Source: Acrocarpospora catenulata (GTDB taxonomy: Bacteria; Actinomycetota; Actinomycetes; Streptosporangiales; Streptosporangiaceae). From it: a stretch of DNA of 63,329 nt. The notes beneath the pieces were generated by a model. That model was not told the DNA's origin. It did no database searches and was given only the letters and a program-made list of their open reading frames with translations. A program made the position numbers and the translations under genes. Numbering within the stretch: the stretch's first letter is position 1; every line of letters starts with the position of its first letter. Positions 41,426 through 49,709 of this stretch are shown one piece after another. The stretch is from positions 141,619 through 204,947 of the forward strand of contig NZ_JAHCST010000014.1 in assembly GCF_018476525.1 (NCBI RefSeq). Direction: 5' to 3'.

Positions 41426-42130
41426 GTGATCCAGTCGGCACCCGACGGGCGCGGGGACACCACGCTGCTGGTCGCCGATCCCGACGCCTCCTACCTCGCG
41501 GAACTGGCGGTCGCCCTGGAACGCGAGGGGGTGCGCGTGATCGGCGTTGCCGACGGCGCCCAGGCGCTGCTGACGACCGGCGCGGAGGATCCGGACATGC
41601 TGCTGGTCAGCGCCGACCTGCCGGTCATCGGCGCCGTGGAGTTCATCCGCACCGTACGGAAGACCAGGGCCGTGCCGGTGCTGCTCGGCATCGGTGAGGG
41701 AAACGCCGAGCTCGCCGTACGCGCCCTGGCGGTCGGGGCCACCGCCTGCGTGGCCCGGCCGTACCGGATGCCGGAGCTGATGCCGCTCATCCAGGCGGCT
41801 GCCCACGAGGAACACGCGCCCCGGCCGGTGGTCAAGGTGGGCCACATCGAGCTCAACACCACCTCCTACCAGGTGCACGTCTCCGGCGAGCTGGTCCACC
41901 TGCCGCTGCGTGAGTTCGAGCTCCTCCACTTCCTGATGCGCAACGTGGACCGCATCGTCACCCGCGAACAGATCACCCGCTACGTCTGGAGCTCCGCCAC
42001 CCCCGCCGCCACGAACACGATCGCCGTCCACCTCAAACGCCTACGCGCCCGCCTGAACGACCACGACGACCACCTCATCCAGACCGTACGCGGCGTCGGC
42101 TACCGCATGGTCTCCCCGCGGCCGCACTGA
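41426..42130 (+). CDS. OmpR-type transcriptional regulator with a non-canonical receiver
   Basis: 234 residues from GTG 41426 with GGGAGGAAGC upstream. The N-terminal half folds like a receiver (LLVADPDASYLAELAVALE) but the phospho-acceptor position in DMLLVSADLPV is Ser by motif alignment, and the conserved Lys is replaced (ARPYRMPEL). The C-terminal winged helix is normal (LPLREFELLHFLMRNVDRIV; IAVHLKRLRARL; VRGVGYRM). It lies 46 nt after pstB, so it may respond to something other than phosphorylation and adjust phosphate genes; inference. Confidence 0.88.
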   Translation: MIQSAPDGRGDTTLLVADPDASYLAELAVALEREGVRVIGVADGAQALLTTGAEDPDMLLVSADLPVIGAVEFIRTVRKTRAVPVLLGIGEGNAELAVRALAVGATACVARPYRMPELMPLIQAAAHEEHAPRPVVKVGHIELNTTSYQVHVSGELVHLPLREFELLHFLMRNVDRIVTREQITRYVWSSATPAATNTIAVHLKRLRARLNDHDDHLIQTVRGVGYRMVSPRPH

Positions 42131-42145
42131 GCACGAAGCCGCCAC

Positions 42146-42607
42146 CTATGGCGCCAGGTGCGGGGCGGCTTCTCGGAGGCGGTCCAGGAGTTTGTCCAGG
42201 GTGTCCAGGTCGCTCTCGCCGAAGTCGGCGAAGACCTCGCGCAGATTGCGGGCGTGTACGGTCGCGGCCCGGTTGAGGACGCCGCGGCCGGTGTCGGTGA
42301 GGCACGCGTAGGAGACGCGGCGGTCGGTGGGGCAGGGGCGGCGCTCGACGTACCCGGCCGCCTCCATCCGGTCGATCAGCCGGGTGACGCCGCCGGTGGT
42401 GAGCGTGATCTGTTCGGCCAGTGCGCTCATGCTCAACTGCTCGCCTTCGGAGCGGGCCAGCCGGAGCAGCACTTCGAACCAGACGTGCGGCAGCCCGGCC
42501 TCGGCTTGCATGGCCGGACCGAGCCGTCGTTCGAGGCGGTTATAGGCCTCGGCCAGGCGGCCGAAAGTGGTGATCAGGCGGTCGTCGATCACGGGCGAGG
42601 AGAACAT
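42146..42607 (-). CDS. MarR-family regulator
   Basis: 153 residues with the MarR winged helix (LSMSALAEQITLTTGGVTRL; DRMEAAGYVERRPCPTDRRV). Divergent from the exported SnoaL-like gene; an 18-bp imperfect inverted repeat lies between them and is a likely operator. The typical ligand would be a small aromatic or drug-like molecule. Confidence 0.93.
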   Translation of the reverse strand: MFSSPVIDDRLITTFGRLAEAYNRLERRLGPAMQAEAGLPHVWFEVLLRLARSEGEQLSMSALAEQITLTTGGVTRLIDRMEAAGYVERRPCPTDRRVSYACLTDTGRGVLNRAATVHARNLREVFADFGESDLDTLDKLLDRLREAAPHLAP

Positions 42608-42643
42608 GGCCGAATCCTATCCCGGTGATAGTTGATTCGTCAT

Positions 42644-42661
42644 TAGTTGCATTGTCAACAA
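42644..42661. promoter_or_regulatory. possible MarR operator
   Basis: TNGTTG-N6-CAACNA inverted repeat (TAGTTGCATTGTCAACAA) in the short AT-rich gap between the MarR gene and the divergent SnoaL-like gene. Size and half-site fit MarR-type operators. Confidence 0.45.
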
Positions 42662-42746
42662 TCTTCGGGTGTATGGTTGCGCCGTCAGTATCTGATCAGT
42701 CGGAGTTCTTGGGGTCAGGCCCGGTCCGACAGATCGAGGAGCAATC

Positions 42747-43349
42747 ATGGAACGTCGTTCGCTACTCAGGGGCGGAGCCGCCGCCTTCGGCGCACTCGCC
42801 ATCACCGCCGTCGTGAGCGGCACCGACCTGGCAGGAGCCGCGGAGGCGAGCCCGGGCCTCTATCCGGACCCGGCCACCACTCCGGTGCCCAACCCGCCCT
42901 TCCCCCGCAATCTGACCGGCGCCGAGCGGCAGCACCTGAAGACCTTCGATGAGCTGGACTTCAACGTCTTCACCCACGCCGACTGGGCTCGCCTGGGCGA
43001 AAGCCACTCCAAGAACATCCGCGTGCACTGGCCGGACGGGCACTACACCGACGGCATCGACAAGCACATCCAGGACCTGGCGGCGTTGTTCGTCTGGGCA
43101 CCGGACACGCGGATCGTTTCGCACCCGCTGCGGGTGGCCAAGAACGAACTGACCGCGGTCACCGGGGTGATGCAGGGCACCTTCACCCGCCCGATGCCCG
43201 ATGGGAAGGGCGGCTTCATCCAGCCGACCGGCAAGGCGTACTCGATCAATATGGCCACGGTCGGAATCTGGAACCGGCGCGGCACCATGGACGAGGAATT
43301 CCTGTTCTGGGACAACCAGACGTTCTACCAGCAGATCGGCCTCGCCTGA
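42747..43349 (+). CDS. Tat-exported SnoaL/NTF2-like protein
   Basis: 200 residues; GAGGAG-type site before ATG 42747. The N-terminus (MERRSLLRGGAAAFGALAIT, ending near GAAEA) is a twin-arginine-like signal. The mature part has the cone-shaped SnoaL/NTF2 fold pattern of ester-cyclase-like proteins (FDELDFNVFTHADWARLGES; ATVGIWNRRGTMDEEFLFWD). No catalytic assignment possible. Divergent from the MarR regulator, which probably controls it. Confidence 0.8.
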   Translation: MERRSLLRGGAAAFGALAITAVVSGTDLAGAAEASPGLYPDPATTPVPNPPFPRNLTGAERQHLKTFDELDFNVFTHADWARLGESHSKNIRVHWPDGHYTDGIDKHIQDLAALFVWAPDTRIVSHPLRVAKNELTAVTGVMQGTFTRPMPDGKGGFIQPTGKAYSINMATVGIWNRRGTMDEEFLFWDNQTFYQQIGLA

Positions 43350-43463
43350 TCTTTCCGTGCACAGGTCGCCTGACCAGCGCGGCGGAAGCACCGGAGGCGA
43401 CGGGGACTGAGTTCCTTCGCCCTGTGAAAATGCGTGGGCGATCCCGCTCGGACGCCCTGTGAT

Positions 43464-43492
43464 GGGGCCGGCCTGTGCGACGGGCCGGCCCC
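43464..43492. terminator. strong hairpin terminator
   Basis: Perfect 10-bp stem GGGGCCGGCC / GGCCGGCCCC with a 9-nt loop, in the gap between two convergent genes. The rest of that 244-bp gap shows nothing else. Confidence 0.7.
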
Positions 43493-43593
43493 GCCACCTC
43501 GAAGCATCCGGGGTGGTCAGTGCGGTTTCGGGTGGCGGCGCCGTCTAACTGCGTGGGGCCGGTCCCCTTGCCCCGCTGAGATCGCCGGGTCGC

Positions 43594-43968
43594 TTAGAGG
43601 ATGTTCTCGCACGGGTACCCGATGCGCGTACCGTTGACCCAGCCTGAGACGCAGTACTTGCCGACGACGGCAGGGATGCCGGTCCACTCCTGCTTGGCCT
43701 CGAACGCACCGTTCTTCCACGTCCGGGTGGCGCCGTGCCGATACAGCCCGAGAGGGCCCACGAGATCGAAGTTTCCGTAGAAGCTGCCGCTCTTGGGGTA
43801 CGCCTGGACGTACACAGTGCCGTTCTTCGGCGTGGAGAGGTACATGCAGACGTTTCCGTTGCAGCCGAGGGCATCCGCTTGCGCCGAGGAGGCGCCTGCG
43901 AAGAGCATCCCAGAGACAAGGGTGGTGGCCATCGCCATTTTTCCGAGTTTCGGGCGCAGTCTGCGCAT
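43594..43968 (-). CDS. small secreted cysteine-containing protein, unknown function
   Basis: 124 residues from ATG 43968 with AAAGGAG upstream (an in-frame start 14 codons earlier lacks a ribosome site). Signal peptide MATTLVSGMLFAGASSAQA. The mature ~80 residues contain four Cys (GCNGNVCMYLS near the start, KYCVSGW and YPCENIL at the end), suggesting two disulfides, and several aromatic/Gly-rich turns. It resembles small exported actinomycete proteins of unknown role. Monocistronic. Confidence 0.8.
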   Translation of the reverse strand: MRRLRPKLGKMAMATTLVSGMLFAGASSAQADALGCNGNVCMYLSTPKNGTVYVQAYPKSGSFYGNFDLVGPLGLYRHGATRTWKNGAFEAKQEWTGIPAVVGKYCVSGWVNGTRIGYPCENIL

Positions 43969-44103
43969 GTCTGAGCTCCTTTCAATTGGCTCAGGCGGAG
44001 CCTCGCCCACGTCGGTATATGCGAGGTATAGGCCCAGCTAGGACATGCGGAGAGCCGGCGTCGGGTGACGGTCGCCGTGGGTCGGAGCGTCTGCGGATGA
44101 GGC

Positions 44104-45114
44104 TCAGGATCGGTCGAGCAGGCGGGCGGGCTCCCGTACCGTCATGGTGGTGAGGGTCTCCGGGGGGATGCCGCGGCGGGCGAGTTCGGGGACCATTCGG
44201 CCGAGTGGGTGGGCGAGTCCGCCGCCGCCGTACCGGGTGAGCTGGATCTTGGTCCAGGTGGAGCCGCCGATCACCCACCGAGAGGAAGGGTAGGCGTCGA
44301 GGAAGCGGACGAGGAAGTCCAGGCGTTCCCGGTCCGAGGGGTTCTCCACGCGGCCGAGGTGCTGGAATTCGGTGCCGAAGCACATTTCGAGGGTGGCTCC
44401 GGCGGCGGAGAGGTCGGCGAGGTACGGGGCGTCGAGGAACTCGTCGCAGTTGGTGAAGAGGACCTTGTCCGCCGCCATTCCCTGCCCGGTGAGCAGGTCG
44501 ATGACGTCGGTTCCGGATCGGGTGTCCGGGTCGAGCCGGACGGTGACGGCGGCGCCGGTCCGGGCCGCGGCCCGGGCCGCGGCGCGGAGCCGGGCGCGTT
44601 CGACGGCGGTGACCGTGCCGGTGGTGCCCATGATGCCGAGCAGGCCCGCGCGGTAGCCGGTGCCCGGGACGTGGTCCTCCAGGGCGCCGGTCAGGTGTTT
44701 CTCGAGCGCGGTCTCGTCGAGGGCCGCGGCCCACTCGGGCAGCACCGAGGACAGGTAGATCCCGTACGCGGCCACGACGTGGACCCCGGAGCGGCGGGAA
44801 AGCTCCGGCAGGCCGTCGTGCCCGGGTCCCAGGCCGACGCTGGTGGCCTCGACGACGGTGCCGACGCCGGCGTTCCGGGCCAGGACGAGTTCCTCGACCG
44901 CGGTGTCCGCGGAGTCCAGCCGGAGGTTGTCGGCCAGGGCGAGCGCGTTCCAGCGCAGGTAGCCGAGCACCTCCGGGCGCACCTCGGAGTGCTCCGGCGT
45001 CGGCTCGGCCACCCCGTCCCGGCGCAGGCCGCCGGCGTCCAGGAGCAGATGCTCGTGCATGTCGACGGCGCCGAGCGCCTCGGCGGGGACGGGCCCGAGC
45101 ACCGTCTCGATCAT
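44104..45114 (-). CDS. phosphotriesterase-family protein with lost metal ligands (probable pseudoenzyme)
   Basis: 336 residues from ATG 45114 (ATGA overlap with the ATPase gene). It clearly aligns with the intact paralogue at 61950 (shared GYLRWNAL, SRRSGVHV) and keeps the first pair DMHEH. But where the paralogue has LLGEIG, VYVHLS, VIGHLDE and VIGADVW, this one has LLGIMG, VTVRLD, LFTNCDE and VIGGSTW. Thus the bridging carboxylate, two His and the catalytic Asp are gone. It likely does not hydrolyse like its relatives; it may bind a ligand or partner. Last gene of the importer operon. Confidence 0.85.
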   Translation of the reverse strand: MIETVLGPVPAEALGAVDMHEHLLLDAGGLRRDGVAEPTPEHSEVRPEVLGYLRWNALALADNLRLDSADTAVEELVLARNAGVGTVVEATSVGLGPGHDGLPELSRRSGVHVVAAYGIYLSSVLPEWAAALDETALEKHLTGALEDHVPGTGYRAGLLGIMGTTGTVTAVERARLRAAARAAARTGAAVTVRLDPDTRSGTDVIDLLTGQGMAADKVLFTNCDEFLDAPYLADLSAAGATLEMCFGTEFQHLGRVENPSDRERLDFLVRFLDAYPSSRWVIGGSTWTKIQLTRYGGGGLAHPLGRMVPELARRGIPPETLTTMTVREPARLLDRS

Positions 45115-46175
45115 GCGACGACCAGTTCCTGCGCGTCGTCGTTGGCCGTCGCGGCGATCACGTGCACCCGGTCGGGGTGGGCGCAGCCGAGCCGGACCCG
45201 GTTGCCGTCCAGGAGGGTGCCGGCGTCCGTCTGCGGTGGCAGCGAGCACACGACGCGCCCGCCGGTGTCGCTGACGACTTCGAGCCGGAACCGCGAGCCC
45301 TGGAAGCTGAGCAGCCGTACCACGCCGGAGACCGACCAGGCGTCGGCCGGTTCGGCTCCGGTCAGGACCCGCAGGTCTTCCGGGCGGATGACGGCGGTGC
45401 CGGTGCGGCCGTCGGTGACGCCGTCGGGGAGCAGTTCGCCGCCGCGCGCCGGGAACAGGTTGGCCTCGCCGACGAAACGGGCGACGTACTCGGTGGCCGG
45501 TTTGCGGTAGATGTTCTCCGGCGTGTCGATCTGGACGAAACGGCCGTCCCGCATCACGGCCACCCGGTCCGACATGGTCATCGCCTCGGCCTGGTCGTGG
45601 GTGACCGAGACCGTGGTGATGCCCACCTGCCGCTGGATGCGAGTGACCTCCACCTGCATCTGCTCGCGGAGCTGCTTGTCGAGCGCGGCCATCGGCTCGT
45701 CGAGCAGGAGGATGCCGGGGTTGGCGGCCAGGGCGCGGGCCAGCGCGACGCGCTGCCGCTGGCCGCCAGAGAGCTGGGCGGGCCGTCGGCCGATCATCTC
45801 GCCGAGTTGCACCAGTTCGAGCATCTCGCGGGCGACCTTGGCCCGTTCCGCGGCGGGGCGGCGGGCGGCGCGCAGCGGGAAGGCGACGTTCTCGCCGACC
45901 GTCATGTGCGGGAAGAGCGCGTAGGACTGGAAGACGACGCCGACGCCGCGCTTGCGTGGCGGGCGCTTCTCGACGTTGGTCCCGTCGAAGGCGACGTGGC
46001 CGCGGTCGATGCCCTGCAGGCCGGCGATGACGTTGAGCAGTGTCGACTTGCCGCTGCCGCTCGCGCCGAGCAGCGTGACGAACTCTCCGGGCCGGGCGTC
46101 GATGCTGACGCCCTTGAGCACGTGGTTCTGGCCGAGGGTGACGTGAACGTCCTGAACGGAGAGCGCGACGGTCAT
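45111..46175 (-). CDS. ABC importer ATPase, spermidine/putrescine (PotA) type
   Basis: 354 residues. Walker A GASGSGKST, Q-loop VVFQSYALFPHMTV, signature LSGGQRQRVALARAL, Walker B ILLLDEPMAALD, H-loop VTHDQ, then a C-terminal TOBE domain (~240-354). The start overlaps the permease stop. It drives the two permeases upstream; the binding protein is encoded separately at 59202. Confidence 0.94.
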   Translation of the reverse strand: MTVALSVQDVHVTLGQNHVLKGVSIDARPGEFVTLLGASGSGKSTLLNVIAGLQGIDRGHVAFDGTNVEKRPPRKRGVGVVFQSYALFPHMTVGENVAFPLRAARRPAAERAKVAREMLELVQLGEMIGRRPAQLSGGQRQRVALARALAANPGILLLDEPMAALDKQLREQMQVEVTRIQRQVGITTVSVTHDQAEAMTMSDRVAVMRDGRFVQIDTPENIYRKPATEYVARFVGEANLFPARGGELLPDGVTDGRTGTAVIRPEDLRVLTGAEPADAWSVSGVVRLLSFQGSRFRLEVVSDTGGRVVCSLPPQTDAGTLLDGNRVRLGCAHPDRVHVIAATANDDAQELVVA

Positions 46176-47014
46176 GCCGATGCCTTTCGCCGGAGCCGTG
46201 CGGCGCGGTTGCGCCGGTTGGACGCGAGCTGGGCGCCGCCGAGGACGAGGATCGCCAGCAGCGAGACCATCGTGGAGGCCGCGGTCAGCTCGGGGGAGAA
46301 CGCCTCCTGCGAGGCCGTGAACATCTTCAGGGGCAGGGTCTGGGTGCCCGGAGGCAGCAGCAGTACGGACAGGACGACCTCGTCGAACACCACGGTGAAG
46401 GCGAACAGCGCGCCGCCGAGGATGCTGGGCAGCAGCGGCGGCAGCTCGATCCGCCAGAGGATCATGGGCCAGGACGCGCCGAGCGTGCTCGCCGCCGGTC
46501 GCAGCGAGGGGTCGGTGCCCGCGAGCCCGCTGGACACCAGCGCGAAGACGTACGGCACGGCGAGCAGGGTCTCCCCGACCACCAGGCTGACCAGGGTGTC
46601 GTCGAGGAACGGCAACCGGCGGTCGACCGACCAGAGCCCGACCGCGTACGCGATGGGGGGCAGCGCGATCGGCGCGATGAACAGGGTGCGCACCCACCGC
46701 TGGAGCGCGCGGCTGCGGATCCGGGTGAGGCCGAGCGCGCCGAGGGTGCCGAGCAGCACCGCGGCCACCGTGGAGATCACCGCCACCACGACCGACAGCC
46801 AGAACGAGTTCAGCCACTGCCGGTCGGTGAGCACCGTCTCGTACCACTGGAGGGAGAACCCGGTCGGCGGGAAGAGGATGAACGACCCGGACGTCCACGA
46901 GGTGGCGACGACCACCAGGAACGGCACGAAGAACAGCAGGCTCGCCAGCAGCCCGATCGCGATGATGGGCGTCCGGTACCAGCCGATGGCGCGGAGCAGC
47001 GAACGATCGGTCAT
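46172..47014 (-). CDS. ABC importer permease, PotC type
   Basis: 280 residues, six membrane segments and a coupling motif (AASTLGASWPMILWRIELPP). Works with the PotB-type permease to carry a cationic amine, opine or similar small N-compound. Confidence 0.93.
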   Translation of the reverse strand: MTDRSLLRAIGWYRTPIIAIGLLASLLFFVPFLVVVATSWTSGSFILFPPTGFSLQWYETVLTDRQWLNSFWLSVVVAVISTVAAVLLGTLGALGLTRIRSRALQRWVRTLFIAPIALPPIAYAVGLWSVDRRLPFLDDTLVSLVVGETLLAVPYVFALVSSGLAGTDPSLRPAASTLGASWPMILWRIELPPLLPSILGGALFAFTVVFDEVVLSVLLLPPGTQTLPLKMFTASQEAFSPELTAASTMVSLLAILVLGGAQLASNRRNRAARLRRKASA

Positions 47015-47018
47015 CGGG

Positions 47019-47897
47019 TCAGCCCCACTTCTCGCTGACTTTGAACAGGCGGTCGGCGACCAGGTAGATCGCGATGGTGCCGCCGACCAGCAGGATGCTC
47101 ATCGCGGCGCCGAGGTCGGGGCGGCCGGCGGTGCGCAGCTGCCCGGAGATGACGCCGGAGACCGTCATGTTGGCCGGGCCGCCGAGCAGCAGCGGGGTGA
47201 CGTAGAAGCCGAGCGCCATGACGAAGACGAGGACGCCGCCGCTGATCATCGCGGGCGTGATGGCGGGGCGGATGATGGTGCGGAAGGTGAGCAGCGGTCC
47301 CGCGCCGAAGACCGCGGCGGCGTTGAGCTGTTCGCGGTCGATGGCGGCGAGGGCGGAGGTGATGGGGAGCACGGCGAACGGCAGCATCACGGCGACCATC
47401 GCCGGGTACATGGCGACGGCCGTCTGGTAGATCCCGAGCGGCTCGTCCATCAGCCCGAGGTTGCCGCCGAGCCAGAAGATCGCGCCGCGCGGCAGTTCGA
47501 GCAGCATCCAGCCGAAGGTCCTGACCATGATCGAGGTCCACAGGGAGAGCAGCAGGGCCGCGATGAGCAGCATCTTCAGCCAGCCGGGTGAGACGGCGAC
47601 GGCGGTCGCGTAGGCGGTGCCGAGCAGAACGGTCAGCGCGGTGACGACGGCCGCCATCAGCACGGTCCGGCCCAGCGCGTCCAGGAAGACGGGCATCGTC
47701 AGAGCGGCGGTGAAGCTGTTGCCCCCGGTCTCGTTGTCGAGGGCCCGCAGGACCAGGGCGGCCAGCGGCACCCCGAGGGCGACCACGAAGAAGGCCAGCG
47801 GCGGCCAGAGCAACCAGCGGGCCTCCGCGCGGTTGCGCCCCGGTTCGTGCCGGTCTGCCGGGGCGGCGTGCTCCGGGGGAGCGGTCGTGGTGCTCAC
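47019..47897 (-). CDS. ABC importer permease, PotB type
   Basis: 292 residues from GTG 47897; a start at 47984 (321 residues) is possible but would run through one of the repeated operator hexamers. Six to seven membrane segments and coupling loop AAAVFGAGPLLTFRTIIRPA. First gene of the leftward operon PotB-PotC-PotA-phosphotriesterase-like. The chosen start overlaps the stop of a 16-codon frame with a good ribosome site, which may couple its translation. Confidence 0.9.
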   Translation of the reverse strand: MSTTTAPPEHAAPADRHEPGRNRAEARWLLWPPLAFFVVALGVPLAALVLRALDNETGGNSFTAALTMPVFLDALGRTVLMAAVVTALTVLLGTAYATAVAVSPGWLKMLLIAALLLSLWTSIMVRTFGWMLLELPRGAIFWLGGNLGLMDEPLGIYQTAVAMYPAMVAVMLPFAVLPITSALAAIDREQLNAAAVFGAGPLLTFRTIIRPAITPAMISGGVLVFVMALGFYVTPLLLGGPANMTVSGVISGQLRTAGRPDLGAAMSILLVGGTIAIYLVADRLFKVSEKWG

Positions 47898-47944
47898 CGC
47901 GACCCGCCAGGCGTCGCGTGTGATCGCTTGAGGGGTGGGGCCAC
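47894..47944 (-). CDS. possible 16-residue leader peptide
   Basis: GTG start 5 nt after AAGGAG, 16 codons (VAPPLKRSHATPGGSR), TGA overlapping the GTG start of the permease gene. No better ribosome site exists for the permease, so translation through this short frame may supply the ribosomes. Too short to judge by itself. Confidence 0.3.
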   Translation of the reverse strand: MAPPLKRSHATPGGSR

Positions 47945-47976
47945 GCTTTCTCCTTGGCGAGTCACGATGATTCTGA

Positions 47977-48003
47977 GGATCCAAAAACGTCGATGTCGGA
48001 TCC
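47977..48003. promoter_or_regulatory. paired GGATCC operator, site 1
   Basis: GGATCC at 47977 and again at 47998, 21 bp apart (two helical turns), 80 nt upstream of the permease start and just beyond the end of the RidA gene. Confidence 0.7.
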
Positions 48004-48048
48004 GAAACTACTGGGCGTGCGTATCGGCCGTGTTACAGCTTGGCCTCG

Positions 48049-48546
48049 TCACACCGCCTCCCGGCTCTCGAAGGTCGGCCACAGCTCGACGGAGTTGCGC
48101 CGGGAGAGGCCGGTCACGCCCATGGTGGCACGGGCGGTGATGCCGATCTCGGGGCCGAACACCTCCAGGAACAGATCGGACATCCCCGCCGCGACCAGGT
48201 GATGCTCCTCGAACTCCGGTACGGCGGCGACGAACACCTGGACCCGGGGGATGGCGGTCACCTCGTCCAGGGAGCCTATGGCGTACCTGACCATACCGAG
48301 GCAGTTGACGGCCGCCTGCCGGGCGGAGGCGTAGCCCTGTTCGACGGTCAGGCCGGCGCCGAGCACGCCCGGGTGGAGGCGTTCGCCGTCCCGGGACTCC
48401 GAGGTGATCCCGCCGAGCAGGACCAGGCGCCCGGACCGGTGGAACGCCTTCACTTTGCCGTAGCGCTGTCCGTACGGCGGGTTGGCGTAGTCGGGGATGG
48501 CGAGCCCGAGCTCGGCCACCCGCTGCTCTGCGGTCAAGTCGGTCAC
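48049..48546 (-). CDS. RidA/YjgF-family protein
   Basis: 165 residues from GTG 48546 with GAGGAG upstream. RidA-like: KAFHRSGRLVLLGGI near the start, and the C-terminal ITARATMGVTGL with the Arg that in RidA proteins holds the substrate carboxylate. Members hydrolyse enamines/imines or act as ring-product amidohydrolases (RutC-like). Divergent from a phosphotriesterase-like gene with a paired operator between them. Confidence 0.88.
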   Translation of the reverse strand: MTDLTAEQRVAELGLAIPDYANPPYGQRYGKVKAFHRSGRLVLLGGITSESRDGERLHPGVLGAGLTVEQGYASARQAAVNCLGMVRYAIGSLDEVTAIPRVQVFVAAVPEFEEHHLVAAGMSDLFLEVFGPEIGITARATMGVTGLSRRNSVELWPTFESREAV

Positions 48547-48580
48547 AGCACTCCTCTGAACGGCGTACGGCCCTATTATT

Positions 48581-48607
48581 GGATCCCAAGTTGGCGATTG
48601 GGAATCC
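48581..48607. promoter_or_regulatory. paired GGATCC operator, site 2
   Basis: GGATCC at 48581 and GAATCC at 48602, again 21 bp apart, between the divergent RidA and phosphotriesterase-like genes. TATTAT (48574-48579) lies 7 nt before the first hexamer, exactly as at site 6. Confidence 0.7.
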
Positions 48608-48675
48608 ATAATTCGGACTTTTTGGCTGTGACGCCCCCGCGCCACCCCCTTCCCCAGCCAGACCGGAGGTATCGC

Positions 48676-49698
48676 ATGGCTGCGCTCACCAGCGTCAACA
48701 GCGTGACGGGACCGATCGCACCCGCCGAACTCGGCGTGACCCTGCCGCACGAGCACGTCTTCATCAACATGCTGCCGACCGCCCCCAGGGACGGCCTGCT
48801 CAACGTCTGGGAGGAACAGGAGGCCGAGCTGCGCCGGTACGTCGAGGCCGGCGGAACCACCATCCTCGACGTCACCAACGGCGAGCTGAGCGAACTCGCC
48901 GCACCGCTCTTCTGGGGCGAGGAGGTCGGCATGAGCCCCCACCAGGACCCGGTCACCGGCTCACGGTCGCCCGCCAACGTGCTGGCCACCAGGGCGATGG
49001 CCGAGACCGTCGGGCTCACCGTGGTGCTCGGCACCGGCCACTACCACGACAGCTACCTGAACAGACAGTGGTTCGAGACCACGCCGACCAACCGGCTGGC
49101 GGACTTCCTGATCCGCGACCTGGTCGAGGAGATCCCGGGCACCGGGGTGCGCGCGGGCTTCCTGGGCGAGATCGCGGCCGACCACGCCTACGTCACCACG
49201 GCCGAGGAGCGCTCCTTCCGCGCCGCAGGCCGGGCCGCGCGGGAGACCGGCGTCATGATCAGCACCCACGCGCCGACCCATCCCGTCGGCCTGGCCCAGC
49301 TCGACATCCTGACCGAGGAGGGCGTGCCGCCGGAGCGGATCGTCGTCGGGCACGCCGACACGGTCAAGCACATCCGCTACTCGCTCGAACTCGCCCGCCG
49401 GGGCGTGTTCGTCCAGTACGACTGCCTGATGACCTGCCGGATCGGCGGGCACCTGGTCATGCCGGAGCTGGAACGCCGCATCTCCTACCTGCTCCAGCTG
49501 GTGGACGCCGGTTACGCCGACCAGATCCTCCTCTCCCAGGACGTGTGCGCCCGCTCGCACCTGCACCTCAAGGGCGGCCCCGGCTACGCCTTCCTGTTCA
49601 CCGACTTCTTCCCGCTGGCCGTGGAACGCGGGCTCGACCCCGGCCTGATCCGCAAGTTCACCGTGGACAATCCCCGCCGGGCGCTGTTCGGCGCCTGA
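48676..49698 (+). CDS. phosphotriesterase-family hydrolase (intact metal site)
   Basis: 340 residues; CGGAGGT precedes ATG 48676. Metal site complete: LPHEHVF, FLGEIAAD (bridging Glu), ISTHAPTH, IVVGHADTV, LLSQDVCAR. Members are lactonases or amide/phosphoester hydrolases. The substrate is probably a lactone or cyclic amide intermediate of region 3. Monocistronic; convergent with the amidase gene. Confidence 0.92.
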   Translation: MAALTSVNSVTGPIAPAELGVTLPHEHVFINMLPTAPRDGLLNVWEEQEAELRRYVEAGGTTILDVTNGELSELAAPLFWGEEVGMSPHQDPVTGSRSPANVLATRAMAETVGLTVVLGTGHYHDSYLNRQWFETTPTNRLADFLIRDLVEEIPGTGVRAGFLGEIAADHAYVTTAEERSFRAAGRAARETGVMISTHAPTHPVGLAQLDILTEEGVPPERIVVGHADTVKHIRYSLELARRGVFVQYDCLMTCRIGGHLVMPELERRISYLLQLVDAGYADQILLSQDVCARSHLHLKGGPGYAFLFTDFFPLAVERGLDPGLIRKFTVDNPRRALFGA

Positions 49699-49709
49699 CC
49701 GGCGGGGGC

